From NCBI GenBank assembly GCA_910585825.1, contig CAJUEY010000014.1:1-63683 (forward strand): 63,683 nucleotides of DNA, written 5' to 3'. Below the pieces are notes generated by a model, which had not been told where the DNA came from, ran no database searches, and saw only the letters and a list, made by a program, of their open reading frames with translations. Origin of the DNA: an uncultured Lachnospiraceae bacterium (GTDB lineage: Bacteria; Bacillota; Clostridia; Lachnospirales; Lachnospiraceae). Made by a program: the position numbers and the translations under genes. This document shows positions 27,406 to 35,119 of the stretch, in pieces; within the stretch, counting starts at the first letter, position 1; every line of letters begins with the position of its first letter.

Positions 27406-27463
27406 AGCGTGTTTGAAAATGGGTCATACATCTGGCAGAAAGCAATTTTCAAACACGCTCTAG
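27402..27463. repeat. Perfect 19-bp inverted repeat overlapping the LacI stop codon
   Basis: Arms at 27402-27420 and 27445-27463 are exact reverse complements (CTAGAGCGTGTTTGAAAAT and its complement) around a 24-base centre. No T-tract follows, so it is not a standard terminator. It could still act as a transcript 3' stem. A closely related arm occurs at 4306-4329. It is best seen as a member of a dispersed inverted-repeat family. Confidence 0.9.
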
Positions 27464-27468
27464 CCATT

Positions 27469-27547
27469 CTGAAAAGATGCGCAATTAGAATGAAACACCC
27501 TCCGGGTATCCCTTTATGCGCTGAAAAGATGCGCAATTAGAATGAAA
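27469..27547 (+). repeat. One and a half copies of the dispersed 51-52 bp element
   Basis: A full 52-bp copy (27496-27547) is preceded by a 27-bp copy of its end (27469-27495). In the direction of transcription the full copy has an ACCC/GGGT mini-hairpin and a TGCGC (27517-27521)/GCGCA (27531-27535) stem, and it ends beside the ribosome site of the acetyltransferase gene. The array at 16877 has T-A at the middle stem pair where this copy has C-G. Confidence 0.9.
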
Positions 27548-27561
27548 GCGAGGAAGAGTAT

Positions 27562-28191
27562 ATGACGCATGTAGAGAGAAGAAATCTGGGGCTGCCTTAT
27601 ATCTCAGACGACGAAGTATTTGAAGAACAAAAAATTGCCAGAAGGCTGACACAGGAATTAAATACAGCAGACAGAGCTGATTTTGACAAAATCCGGGAGA
27701 TTATAAAAAAACTTCTTGGAAAATCTGAGAATGCATTTATCAATCCCCCGTTTTACTGTGATTACGGAAGTCACATTGAAGTGGGGAAAAATTTTTTTGC
27801 GAACTATAACTGCACCATTATAGATGTGGCAAAGGTTACCATTGGAGATAACTGTCAAATGGCTCCGAATGTATCCGTCTATACAGCGGGGCACCCGATT
27901 CATCCGGATGTTCGGAATACCCTGTATGAATACGGAATCGAAGTTGAGATTGGAGACAATGTGTGGATTGGCGGAAACACGACAATTTGTCCTGGGGTTC
28001 ATATCGGCAGCAATACGGTAATCGGTGCGGGAAGCGTTGTGACAAAAGATATTCCCGACTGGGTAGTTGCAGCAGGAAACCCCTGCCGGGTTATCCGAAA
28101 AATTACAGAAGCGGATAAAAAATATTATTTTCGTGACAGAGAATTTGATGAGGAAACCTGGGAGGACGTCAGAAAAATAGGAGGATTTTGA
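27562..28191 (+). CDS. Sugar O-acetyltransferase (maltose/galactoside acetyltransferase family)
   Basis: This 209-residue left-handed beta-helix acyltransferase uses acetyl-CoA to acetylate sugars. Hexapeptide repeats run from about residue 70 to 175 (VEIGDNVWIGGNTTICPGV, GSNTVIGAGSVVTKDI). The catalytic His lies in TAGHPI. The N-terminal Mac domain is present, so the length is full. It is probably cotranscribed with the HAD gene that starts 2 bases after its stop codon. The dispersed repeat element lies just upstream of its ribosome site. Confidence 0.9.
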   Translation: MTHVERRNLGLPYISDDEVFEEQKIARRLTQELNTADRADFDKIREIIKKLLGKSENAFINPPFYCDYGSHIEVGKNFFANYNCTIIDVAKVTIGDNCQMAPNVSVYTAGHPIHPDVRNTLYEYGIEVEIGDNVWIGGNTTICPGVHIGSNTVIGAGSVVTKDIPDWVVAAGNPCRVIRKITEADKKYYFRDREFDEETWEDVRKIGGF

Positions 28192-28193
28192 GT

Positions 28194-28976
28194 ATGGAGA
28201 TCAGACTCGCGGCAATGGATATGGACGGAACTTTGCTGGACAGTCAAAAAAGGCTGCCGGCTGATTTTATGGATTGGGTGAAAAGACACCCGGAAATAAA
28301 AACGGTCATTGCCAGCGGACGGCAGTACTATACATTGGTAAAAGATTTTATTCCTGTCAAAGACCGGCTGATTTATATAGCGGAAAACGGCGGTTTTGTA
28401 TTTGAAAAAGGAGAGATGCTTTACAGCAATGAAATGAACAAAGAGGACATTCTGGAATGTTTGAAATTAGTTGACACAATCAAAGGTCTGACCCCGATTC
28501 TCTGCGGAGCCGAATCTGCCTATATGAGGCCGGCAAAAGAGCATATTCTTCGGGAAGTTTCCGTGTATTATGATCATTTGCAGGAAACGGAAAATCTGTA
28601 TGATACAGCTATGCGGGATGTCATTGTAAAAATTGCTGTTTTTGCCGATGAAAAGGCGGCGGAAGCTTCTATGAAGCATTTTAAGGATATCAAACCGCAT
28701 CTGGCAGCGGTATTGTCCGGGGACAGCTGGATTGATATTTCAAACTGTACGGTAAATAAAGGAATTGCGGTAGATTTCATTCAGAAGAAATATGGAATTG
28801 AAAGAAGCCAGTCCATGGCTTTCGGGGACTATTTGAATGATGCGGAGTTATTGAGAAACTGCGGGGAAAGCTATTGCATGAAAAACGGACATCCGGATTT
28901 AAAGACATCGGCGAAACATATTGCAGATTCCAATGATGATAACGGGGTAATGAAGGTGCTGTATTCGTTGGATTAG
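28194..28976 (+). CDS. HAD-superfamily Cof-type phosphatase
   Basis: This 260-residue Cof/YidA-type hydrolase has motif I as MDMDGTLLD, motif II as IASGRQYY and motif IV as MAFGDYLNDAEL. It is unlike the HAD protein at 23169 beyond these motifs. I chose the ATG at 28194 because GGAGG at 28180-28184 is well spaced; the upstream TTG is too close. It lies 2 bases after the acetyltransferase stop codon. The substrate is probably a sugar phosphate or flavin-type phosphate; none can be named. Confidence 0.88.
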   Translation: MEIRLAAMDMDGTLLDSQKRLPADFMDWVKRHPEIKTVIASGRQYYTLVKDFIPVKDRLIYIAENGGFVFEKGEMLYSNEMNKEDILECLKLVDTIKGLTPILCGAESAYMRPAKEHILREVSVYYDHLQETENLYDTAMRDVIVKIAVFADEKAAEASMKHFKDIKPHLAAVLSGDSWIDISNCTVNKGIAVDFIQKKYGIERSQSMAFGDYLNDAELLRNCGESYCMKNGHPDLKTSAKHIADSNDDNGVMKVLYSLD

Positions 28977-29003
28977 GTGTAAATAATGCGGCAGAGAGTG
29001 AAA

Positions 29004-29031
29004 CTTGACAAATTTAAGTCATGTGATAAAA
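29004..29031 (+). promoter_or_regulatory. leuS: Predicted promoter of leuS
   Basis: TTGACA at 29004-29009 and TAAAAT at 29026-29031 have a 16-bp spacer, about 45 bases upstream of the start. The spacer is too short for a T-box leader, unlike pheST. Confidence 0.7.
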
Positions 29032-29075
29032 TTTTATAGAATCATCGAAAAAATAACTTCTTGGGAGGAAGCAGT

Positions 29076-31487
29076 ATGGCAGTACCTTATAATCACAGAG
29101 CCATTGAACAGAAATGGCGCAGTAACTGGAAAGAAAATCCAATCAATGTCAATGACGGAACAAAAGAGAAATATTATTGTCTGGACATGTTTCCCTATCC
29201 GTCAGGAAACGGACTTCATGTAGGCCACTGGAGAGGATATGTCATCTCTGATGTCTGGAGCCGTTACAAATTAATGCAGAATTATTATGTAATTCATCCC
29301 ATGGGCTGGGATGCATTTGGGCTTCCGGCAGAAAATTATGCGATTAAAATGGGAACCCATCCTGCGAAATCGACGGCAGACAACATTGCAAAGATCAAAG
29401 ACCAGATTCAGCAGATTGCAGCAATTTATGACTGGGATATGGAAGTCAACACAACCGATCCGGCTTTCTATAAATGGACACAGTGGATTTTTGTTCAGAT
29501 GTTTAAAAGAGGACTGGCTTATGAGAAAGAGATGCCGATCAACTGGTGTCCTTCCTGTAAAACGGGACTTGCCAATGAAGAAGTTGTAAATGGCAAATGT
29601 GAGCGCTGCGGTGCAGATGTGACCAAGAAGAATTTGAAACAATGGATGTTGAAAATCACCGCTTATGCGGACCGTCTGCTTTCGGATCTGGACAAATTAG
29701 ACTGGCCTGAAAAAGTAAAGAAGATGCAGACAGACTGGATCGGCAAAAGCCACGGAGCAGAAGTGGATTTTGCCATTGACGGCAGAGAAGAAAAGATTAC
29801 CGTATATACTACAAGGCCGGATACCTTATATGGCGCAACCTTTATGGTATTGGCGCCGGAGCATGCGCTGGCGGAAAAGCTGGCGACCGAAGAGACAAAA
29901 GAGGCAGTGGAGGATTATATTTACAAAGCATCTCTGAAATCTTCCGTTGACCGTCTGCAGGACAAAGAAAAGACCGGCGTGTTTAGCGGAAGCTATGCCA
30001 TAAATCCGTTAAACGGCGCAAAGGTTCCAATCTGGCTTTCCGATTATGTATTGGCAGATTATGGTACCGGCGCTATCATGTGTGTGCCGGCCCATGACGA
30101 CCGTGACTTTGAATTTGCAAAGAAATTTGATCTGCCGATCATACAGGTCATTGCGAAAGACGGCAAAGAAATCGAGAATATGACAGAGGCGTATACCGAT
30201 GCTGCGGGAACCATGATTAATTCCGGTGAATGGAACGGCATGGAATCGGCAGAGCTGAAATTAAAAGCGCCTGAAATGATAGAAGAGAAGGGATTCGGCA
30301 AGAAAACAACAAATTTCAAACTGCGCGACTGGGTATTCTCCCGTCAGCGTTATTGGGGAGAACCGATTCCTATTGTACATTGTCCGGACTGCGGCGCTGT
30401 TGCCGTACCGGAAGAAGAGCTTCCGCTGCTGCTGCCGGATGTAGACTCCTATCAGCCCACGGGAACAGGAGAATCTCCACTGGCTGATATTGCCGACTGG
30501 GTGAATACAACCTGTCCCCACTGCGGAAAGCCTGCAAAACGCGAGACAAATACCATGCCTCAGTGGGCCGGATCTTCCTGGTATTTCCTCCGATATGTGG
30601 ACAGCAAAAATGACAAAGAGCTTGTCAGCCGTGAAAAAGCAGATAAATATCTTCCCGTTGATATGTATATCGGCGGTGTAGAGCATGCGGTGCTGCATTT
30701 GCTATATTCCAGATTTTATACGAAATTTTTATATGATATGGGCGTAGTGGATTTTGACGAACCCTTTACCAAGCTTTTCAATCAGGGCATGATTACCGGC
30801 AAGAACGGTATCAAAATGAGTAAATCCAAAGGAAATGTCGTATCGCCGGATGATCTGGTAAGGGATTACGGCTGTGATTCTCTGCGGTTATATGAGCTTT
30901 TTGTAGGACCGCCGGAATTGGATTCCGAATGGGACGACAGGGGAATTGACGGCGTATACCGCTTTATTTCCAGATTCTGGAATCTTGTTATGGACAACAA
31001 GGACAAAGATGCCAAAGAGACCAAAGAATTGATCAAAATCCGCAATAAGCTGGTATATGACATTACCACAAGACTGGAGAACTTCAGTTTAAATACAGTT
31101 GTTTCCGGATTTATGGAATACAACAACAAACTCTTAGAATTGTCGAAAAAAGGCGGCGTGGATAAAGAGACCCTGAAAACCTTTGTACAGCTTTTGTCTC
31201 CTTTTGCACCGCATATCAGCGAAGAACTCTGGAGAGAGCTTGGCAATACGGATTCCGTATTCCATACCGGCTGGCCGTCTTATGACAAAAAGGCAATGGA
31301 AGATGACGAAATCGAAATTGCCGTACAGATTAAGGGAAAGACAAAGGCAACCGTTACACTTCCAAAAGATTGTGCAGAGGAAGAGGCGATTGCAAAAGGC
31401 AAAGAGGCGCTGGGAGATAAGCTTTCCGGAGAAATTGTCCGGGAAATCTATGTACCCGGCAGAATTATTAATATCGTTGTGAAATAA
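29076..31487 (+). CDS. leuS: Leucine-tRNA ligase
   Basis: This 803-residue class I synthetase has the HIGH-type motif as PSGNGLHVGHWRGY, the CP1 editing domain (about 220-410) including the TTRPDTLYGATFMVLAPEH motif, and the KMSKS motif as IKMSKSKGNVV. Zinc-type CPSC/CERC and CPDC/CPHC pairs are also present. The length is typical of bacterial LeuRS. The ATG at 29076 is preceded by GGGAGGA; upstream in-frame codons lack a site. It is followed after 17 bases by a secreted Fn3 protein gene, which has no promoter visible to me and may be cotranscribed. Confidence 0.98.
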   Translation: MAVPYNHRAIEQKWRSNWKENPINVNDGTKEKYYCLDMFPYPSGNGLHVGHWRGYVISDVWSRYKLMQNYYVIHPMGWDAFGLPAENYAIKMGTHPAKSTADNIAKIKDQIQQIAAIYDWDMEVNTTDPAFYKWTQWIFVQMFKRGLAYEKEMPINWCPSCKTGLANEEVVNGKCERCGADVTKKNLKQWMLKITAYADRLLSDLDKLDWPEKVKKMQTDWIGKSHGAEVDFAIDGREEKITVYTTRPDTLYGATFMVLAPEHALAEKLATEETKEAVEDYIYKASLKSSVDRLQDKEKTGVFSGSYAINPLNGAKVPIWLSDYVLADYGTGAIMCVPAHDDRDFEFAKKFDLPIIQVIAKDGKEIENMTEAYTDAAGTMINSGEWNGMESAELKLKAPEMIEEKGFGKKTTNFKLRDWVFSRQRYWGEPIPIVHCPDCGAVAVPEEELPLLLPDVDSYQPTGTGESPLADIADWVNTTCPHCGKPAKRETNTMPQWAGSSWYFLRYVDSKNDKELVSREKADKYLPVDMYIGGVEHAVLHLLYSRFYTKFLYDMGVVDFDEPFTKLFNQGMITGKNGIKMSKSKGNVVSPDDLVRDYGCDSLRLYELFVGPPELDSEWDDRGIDGVYRFISRFWNLVMDNKDKDAKETKELIKIRNKLVYDITTRLENFSLNTVVSGFMEYNNKLLELSKKGGVDKETLKTFVQLLSPFAPHISEELWRELGNTDSVFHTGWPSYDKKAMEDDEIEIAVQIKGKTKATVTLPKDCAEEEAIAKGKEALGDKLSGEIVREIYVPGRIINIVVK

Positions 31488-31504
31488 CAGAGGAGAGGGG
31501 ATAT

Positions 31505-32443
31505 ATGAAAAAGAAAATTGCAGTCAGATTATTGATGTTTTTTATGCTGGTGGGAGGCGTTTCCTTTTTAAAAACAGCGCCGATTCTAGCTGCTTATGTA
31601 TCTTCTGTGGCAGATTTAAAGCAGACAGGAGCTGCTAAGAATTCGATCACCATAGAATGGAGCCCGTCTGAAAAGGCTGTGGAATATCATGTGTATTACA
31701 AAGATAATCTGACAGAGAAAGAATACCGGTTATCCGGTAAGACAGCCGATACCAAATATACCATTACAGGGTTAAAGGATGGCATAACATATAATGTACA
31801 GGTGAAAGCATTCGACGGTACAACGGAAAGCTCTCCCCGTACCATTTATGATGCAGTCACCCTTCCCGACAGGATAGAAGGGCTGCAGCAGGACCGCTGG
31901 TATTACTTTTTACATGTATTAGATATTAAGTGGAACAGAAAAAGCGGCGTATCCGGCTATGAGGTATCTTTGTCTGACAGTAAAGGAAAAGTGCTGCAAA
32001 AGAAGGATGTATCAACTGCAAGCGTGTCGTTTAATAATCTGAAAGACAGCGTTTATACGATAGCAGTCAGGGCATACACCGTATATCAAAACAACAAATA
32101 CTATTCCGCCTACAGCTCGATTAACTGCATACCCCAGGCAAGAATCAGCAAATTAAAATTAAAGGGCGGCAAGCTTACTATGAACTGGAAGAAAGTAGAT
32201 GGAGCCACCGGATACAAGATTTACGTTTCAACCAAGCCCAATAAGGGATATAAACTTGCAAAGACAGTGGGAAAGAAAAAAAGCAGCTGCACCATTGCAA
32301 AAATAAAGAAGACCAAAATCAAATCAAAAAAGACGTATTATGTATATGTACAGACAGTCTGCAATAAAGGCAAAAACAAAGGAACATCCGGCGCATTATA
32401 TTATTGGTCAACCAAAAACAGCAGTTTCGGTTATCTGAACTAA
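31505..32443 (+). CDS. Secreted fibronectin type III repeat protein
   Basis: This 312-residue protein has a signal peptide (about 1-29). Three Fn3-like domains follow, at about 33-120 (SITIEWSPSEKAVEYHVYY), 125-210 (LDIKWNRKSGVSGYEVSL) and 215-305 (LTMNWKKVDGATGYKIYV). The last is Lys-rich and closely matches the C-terminal Fn3 domain of the BspA-like protein at 35120. No catalytic domain or sortase motif is visible. It is likely a surface-exposed accessory protein. It ends at a bidirectional terminator. Confidence 0.82.
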   Translation: MKKKIAVRLLMFFMLVGGVSFLKTAPILAAYVSSVADLKQTGAAKNSITIEWSPSEKAVEYHVYYKDNLTEKEYRLSGKTADTKYTITGLKDGITYNVQVKAFDGTTESSPRTIYDAVTLPDRIEGLQQDRWYYFLHVLDIKWNRKSGVSGYEVSLSDSKGKVLQKKDVSTASVSFNNLKDSVYTIAVRAYTVYQNNKYYSAYSSINCIPQARISKLKLKGGKLTMNWKKVDGATGYKIYVSTKPNKGYKLAKTVGKKKSSCTIAKIKKTKIKSKKTYYVYVQTVCNKGKNKGTSGALYYWSTKNSSFGYLN

Positions 32444-32486
32444 CATCTGCCGTTCCATAGTATGAATATGAAAAAGAACATATAAA

Positions 32487-32537
32487 AAGAAGTCCTGATT
32501 TCAGTATATTGGATGCTGATTTCAGGACTTCTTTTTG
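32487..32537. terminator. Bidirectional terminator between convergent genes
   Basis: A 12-bp perfect stem (AAGAAGTCCTGA with TCAGGACTTCTT) has T-rich sequence on the + strand and A-rich sequence on the other side. It can stop both the Fn3 gene and the small gene at 32553. Confidence 0.85.
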
Positions 32538-32552
32538 CTTTTTCCGGTTCAA

Positions 32553-32834
32553 TTACCTTTTTTTCATTGTTCTCATTAACATCAGAATCTGATCCGCTTT
32601 TCGTTGTTCTTCCGGAGACATATTCTGTTTTAGAACTTCAACAATCAAGTCTGTTTCGTTGGGCGTGAAGGAAATTCCCGCCTGATTGGCATTGTTCACT
32701 GCGTTCATGATCATATTAGACATTTCCTGGGCGTTTCCTGTTTTATTCTGGGCTGCAAAATTCATAAGAAAATTCAGTTTTTCCGGAGAAATGCCTGCAA
32801 AGTTGGCATTGTTTTTCAAAAAATCAAAATCCAT
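32553..32834 (-). CDS. Small helical protein of unknown function (93 aa)
   Basis: I do not recognise this protein. It is short, all-helical by appearance, with Asn-rich stretches (NAVNNANQAG) and a basic end (MRTMKKR). No signal peptide or membrane segment is seen. The start follows a GAAAGGA ribosome site that abuts the dispersed hairpin element at 32858-32890. It is the second gene of a pair with the protein at 32896-33249, which has a similar helical texture (both carry a helix-Pro-Glu-helix pattern, MSPEEQRK here and CTPAEKDS there). A diverged pair acting together is plausible. Confidence 0.7.
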   Translation of the reverse strand: MDFDFLKNNANFAGISPEKLNFLMNFAAQNKTGNAQEMSNMIMNAVNNANQAGISFTPNETDLIVEVLKQNMSPEEQRKADQILMLMRTMKKR

Positions 32835-32857
32835 AATAAAAAATCCTTTCTATATTA

Positions 32858-32890
32858 TTGCGCATCTTTTCCGCGCATAAAGGGATACCC
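32858..32890 (-). repeat. Partial copy of the dispersed hairpin element
   Basis: The TGCGC (32859-32863)/GCGCA (32873-32877) stem and the GGGATACCC part of the second hairpin are present; the GGAGGGTG part is missing. Read along the flanking minus-strand genes, it lies between the two small genes and immediately ahead of the ribosome site of the downstream one, as at aroA and the acetyltransferase gene. Confidence 0.85.
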
Positions 32891-32895
32891 TGTCT

Positions 32896-33249
32896 TTACT
32901 CCGGAGCCGGCGTATGCATAAAGGTATCATAAGAGGAAAACATCTGAAATGCAGTCAGCATCGTATCAATGGAATCCTTTTCTGCCGGGGTGCAGAATTT
33001 CTTTATATCATTTAACAGCTGCATTCTTTTTTCTGCGGGATCATCCGTAGAACACATGCTTATAGACGCCGGTTCTTCATTGAATATAGAGGCAACATTT
33101 CTAAGTTCTAAAAATTTTACCATAAGAGCAAATGTTTTTTGTCTGGAGGCATCTATATAGGGAATCACGGTTTTTAACATTTGTATATTTCTGGACTGCG
33201 TCTCAATATCAAAAGTAGTGGGTGTATATTCATATTGTTCCTGTTCCAT
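32896..33249 (-). CDS. Small cytoplasmic protein of unknown function (117 aa)
   Basis: Unrecognised. I take the start at 33249 (MEQEQYEY), which follows AAAGGA, rather than 33348. The chain is helical and acidic, with no signal peptide or membrane span and two Cys only. It is the first of a two-gene unit with the 93-residue protein at 32553, and the dispersed element lies between the two. It is divergent from the small gene at 33375. Confidence 0.7.
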   Translation of the reverse strand: MEQEQYEYTPTTFDIETQSRNIQMLKTVIPYIDASRQKTFALMVKFLELRNVASIFNEEPASISMCSTDDPAEKRMQLLNDIKKFCTPAEKDSIDTMLTAFQMFSSYDTFMHTPAPE

Positions 33250-33374
33250 AAAAATCCTTTTTTTATTAGAATATGATCGAACAGCAAGATGTATGACACA
33301 TGTATTCAAAGGTAAAACAGCAGCGGCACCAAAAACCTTTCTATGCATATATTGATAAAAAAGAGGTGGATCTC

Positions 33375-33527
33375 ATGGGAAGACTTGTCATAAACGGAGA
33401 AGAGATTTACGAGCTGGATGAAGAATGCCTGAGAGAAAAAAGAGAAAAAGACCGGACAAAAAGGCGCTGTTATGCTGCTGAGGAAAAAAAGCAGCATACA
33501 CCGCCTTCGAAACGTCCGGTTCGATAA
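33375..33527 (+). CDS. Small highly charged protein (50 aa), function unknown
   Basis: The 50-residue protein starts at an ATG preceded by AGAGGTGG. The N-terminal half (MGRLVINGEEIYELDEECL) looks structured and the rest is very basic and hydrophilic (REKREKDRTKRR). It converges end to end with the PHP gene (no bases between the stop codons). No function can be offered. Its good ribosome site and neat fit between neighbours are the reasons for calling it. Confidence 0.6.
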   Translation: MGRLVINGEEIYELDEECLREKREKDRTKRRCYAAEEKKQHTPPSKRPVR

Positions 33528-34247
33528 TTAATTCTGATATCGGATAAACTCTTTTAATTTCTGTACATCTGTATTTAAAATGAGATTTTCATCAAAACCA
33601 ATCTCTTCCATAAATGCAAGAGCCCTGGATACCTCCCCTACCCATGAGGGATCATGGGCGTCTGAACTGACAATTACAGGCGTGTTGTATTCCATACACA
33701 AAGAGAGCATGGTTTTGTAATTTTCCAGACAATTCAGCCGTTTGGATATGCGGCGAAACGTATTATCATTGACCTCAAGAGCCACATGATATTCTTTCGC
33801 AGCCGGCACAAGAACTTCATAATCCAGAGGCGTATGGTCGTCATCCGGATGAGACACAAAAAACACCTTTTCATTTTTCATGCAGGAAATGAGATTTTCT
33901 GTATTTTTCTTTCTGCCTGCATCCTGATAGCACTGTTGGTGAATTCCAACAATCGCATAGTCCAAACGGTCGATGTATTTTTGTTCTAATGATAAGGTTC
34001 CATCGTTTAATACATTGATCTCGCATCCATGTAAAATTTCCACATCATACAGCGTACGTGGCACCAGATACAGACAGGAAAAGTAAATGGACTCTACAGT
34101 TCCGGGAATTCCCGGAGCATGTTCGCTGATTCCCAGTAATTTCAGCTGCTTATCTCTTGCAGCCTGTGCCATTTCCCGGATTGTTCCATAAGCATGTCCG
34201 CTGGCTATCGTATGTGTATGGATGTCAAGAACCATAGACTTATTCAT
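33528..34247 (-). CDS. PHP-domain phosphoesterase (YcdX/HisJ-like)
   Basis: This 239-residue PHP protein has the metal-binding motifs DIHTHTIASGHAYG near the N-terminus, GISEHAP, HPDDDHTP in the middle and VSSDAHDPSWVG near the end. This set is typical of the YcdX-type phosphatase group rather than of DNA polymerase PHP domains. The ATG at 34247 follows GGAGG; 34268 is an upstream alternative without a site. The substrate is unknown. Confidence 0.88.
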   Translation of the reverse strand: MNKSMVLDIHTHTIASGHAYGTIREMAQAARDKQLKLLGISEHAPGIPGTVESIYFSCLYLVPRTLYDVEILHGCEINVLNDGTLSLEQKYIDRLDYAIVGIHQQCYQDAGRKKNTENLISCMKNEKVFFVSHPDDDHTPLDYEVLVPAAKEYHVALEVNDNTFRRISKRLNCLENYKTMLSLCMEYNTPVIVSSDAHDPSWVGEVSRALAFMEEIGFDENLILNTDVQKLKEFIRYQN

Positions 34248-34350
34248 ATATGTTTCCTCCTGCCTCAAAATCGTATTTGAAACGTCTGAATTTTATCTGA
34301 AATGATTTAGATTCAGTATAGCAGAAGATCTTTCTTCAAGCAAATTGATT

Positions 34351-34602
34351 TCAGGTTTCTTTCGGAACAGAGAACATTTCATACAAATCCAATTTCAGAA
34401 TCTCTGAAAAAGCCAGAAGTTCATAATCGGCCACAAAACGCTCCTGTTTTTCAATCCGGCTGATGACCTTTTGTGAAAATCCAATATTTCTTAACTGCAT
34501 TTTGATTGCCAGTTCTTCCTGGGAAAGCTTTTGGCTTAGTCTTGCTTCTCTGATTTTCCTTCCGACGATATTTGCTTTTCCTTCATAATGATAAATTTTC
34601 AA
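34351..34602 (-). CDS. XRE-family helix-turn-helix regulator
   Basis: This 83-residue Cro/C1-type DNA-binding protein has the HTH IREARLSQKLSQEELAIKM...FSQKVISRIEKQERFV (about 15-60) and a short helical end. The likely start is the TTG at 34602, which is spaced 8 bases from AGGAGG; the TTG at 34608 is too close. It faces away from a promoter flanked by two 19-bp direct repeats, which are candidate operators for it. Confidence 0.85.
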   Translation of the reverse strand: MKIYHYEGKANIVGRKIREARLSQKLSQEELAIKMQLRNIGFSQKVISRIEKQERFVADYELLAFSEILKLDLYEMFSVPKET

Positions 34603-34663
34603 TCGCAATACCTCCTGAGTTTTATAATGCCTTTGTTTGACATTAGCATAGAGAAAATCTTCG

Positions 34664-34728
34664 ATTACCTTAAAGATGACTATTGACGCGAAAAATATGG
34701 AGCGCTAAAATTACCCTAAAGATGACTA
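34664..34728 (+). promoter_or_regulatory. Promoter bracketed by two 19-bp direct repeats
   Basis: TTGACG (34683-34688) and TAAAAT (34706-34711) have a 17-bp spacer. A 19-bp sequence reading ATTACCYTAAAGATGACTA occurs at 34664-34682, touching the -35 box, and again at 34710-34728, overlapping the -10 box. The two differ at one base. This layout suits a regulator, plausibly the divergent XRE protein, that binds both sites. The gene served is now a decayed BspA-like gene. Confidence 0.7.
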
Positions 34729-34748
34729 ACATGAGGAGGAAATAAAAA

Positions 34749-35076
34749 ATGAGAAGAAAAGTATTGCCAATATTGCTTGTCGTATGCGTTCTGGCAGGCA
34801 TGGCAGCCGTATCGAATGCGGGCATGAATGTGCTGGCAGAAGAATATTCAGTTGAGAAAGTGGGAGTGACCAGCGGAGATTATGAGTATGAAATAGTAAA
34901 TTTAACGGGGCGAAAACAGCCGGAAACATCAAAGCAAAGAAAACTTCAAAAACCATTTCCAAACTGAAAGCGAAAAAGAAATATTACATCAGAATCCGCA
35001 CATACAAAACCGTAGGCGGCAGGAACGATTATTCCGACTGGTCTGCGAAAAAGAGCGTTAAGACAAAAAGATCATA
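34749..35076 (+). pseudogene. Decayed BspA-like secreted protein (internal deletion plus frameshift)
   Basis: The reading frame starts well (signal peptide, cleaved near LAEE) but ends after 72 residues at 34967. Shifting frame near 34910-34930, the sequence continues as the end of an Fn3 domain (KKKYYIRIRTYKTVGG, DYSDWSAKKSVK) and stops at 35076. The LRR body and the start of the Fn3 domain are gone. The next gene has the complete architecture. The AGGAGG site and promoter survive, so a short secreted peptide could still be made. Confidence 0.85.
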
Positions 35077-35119
35077 AGCATATTGGAAATGGATTGAGAA
35101 AAAGAAAGGATTTATCATA

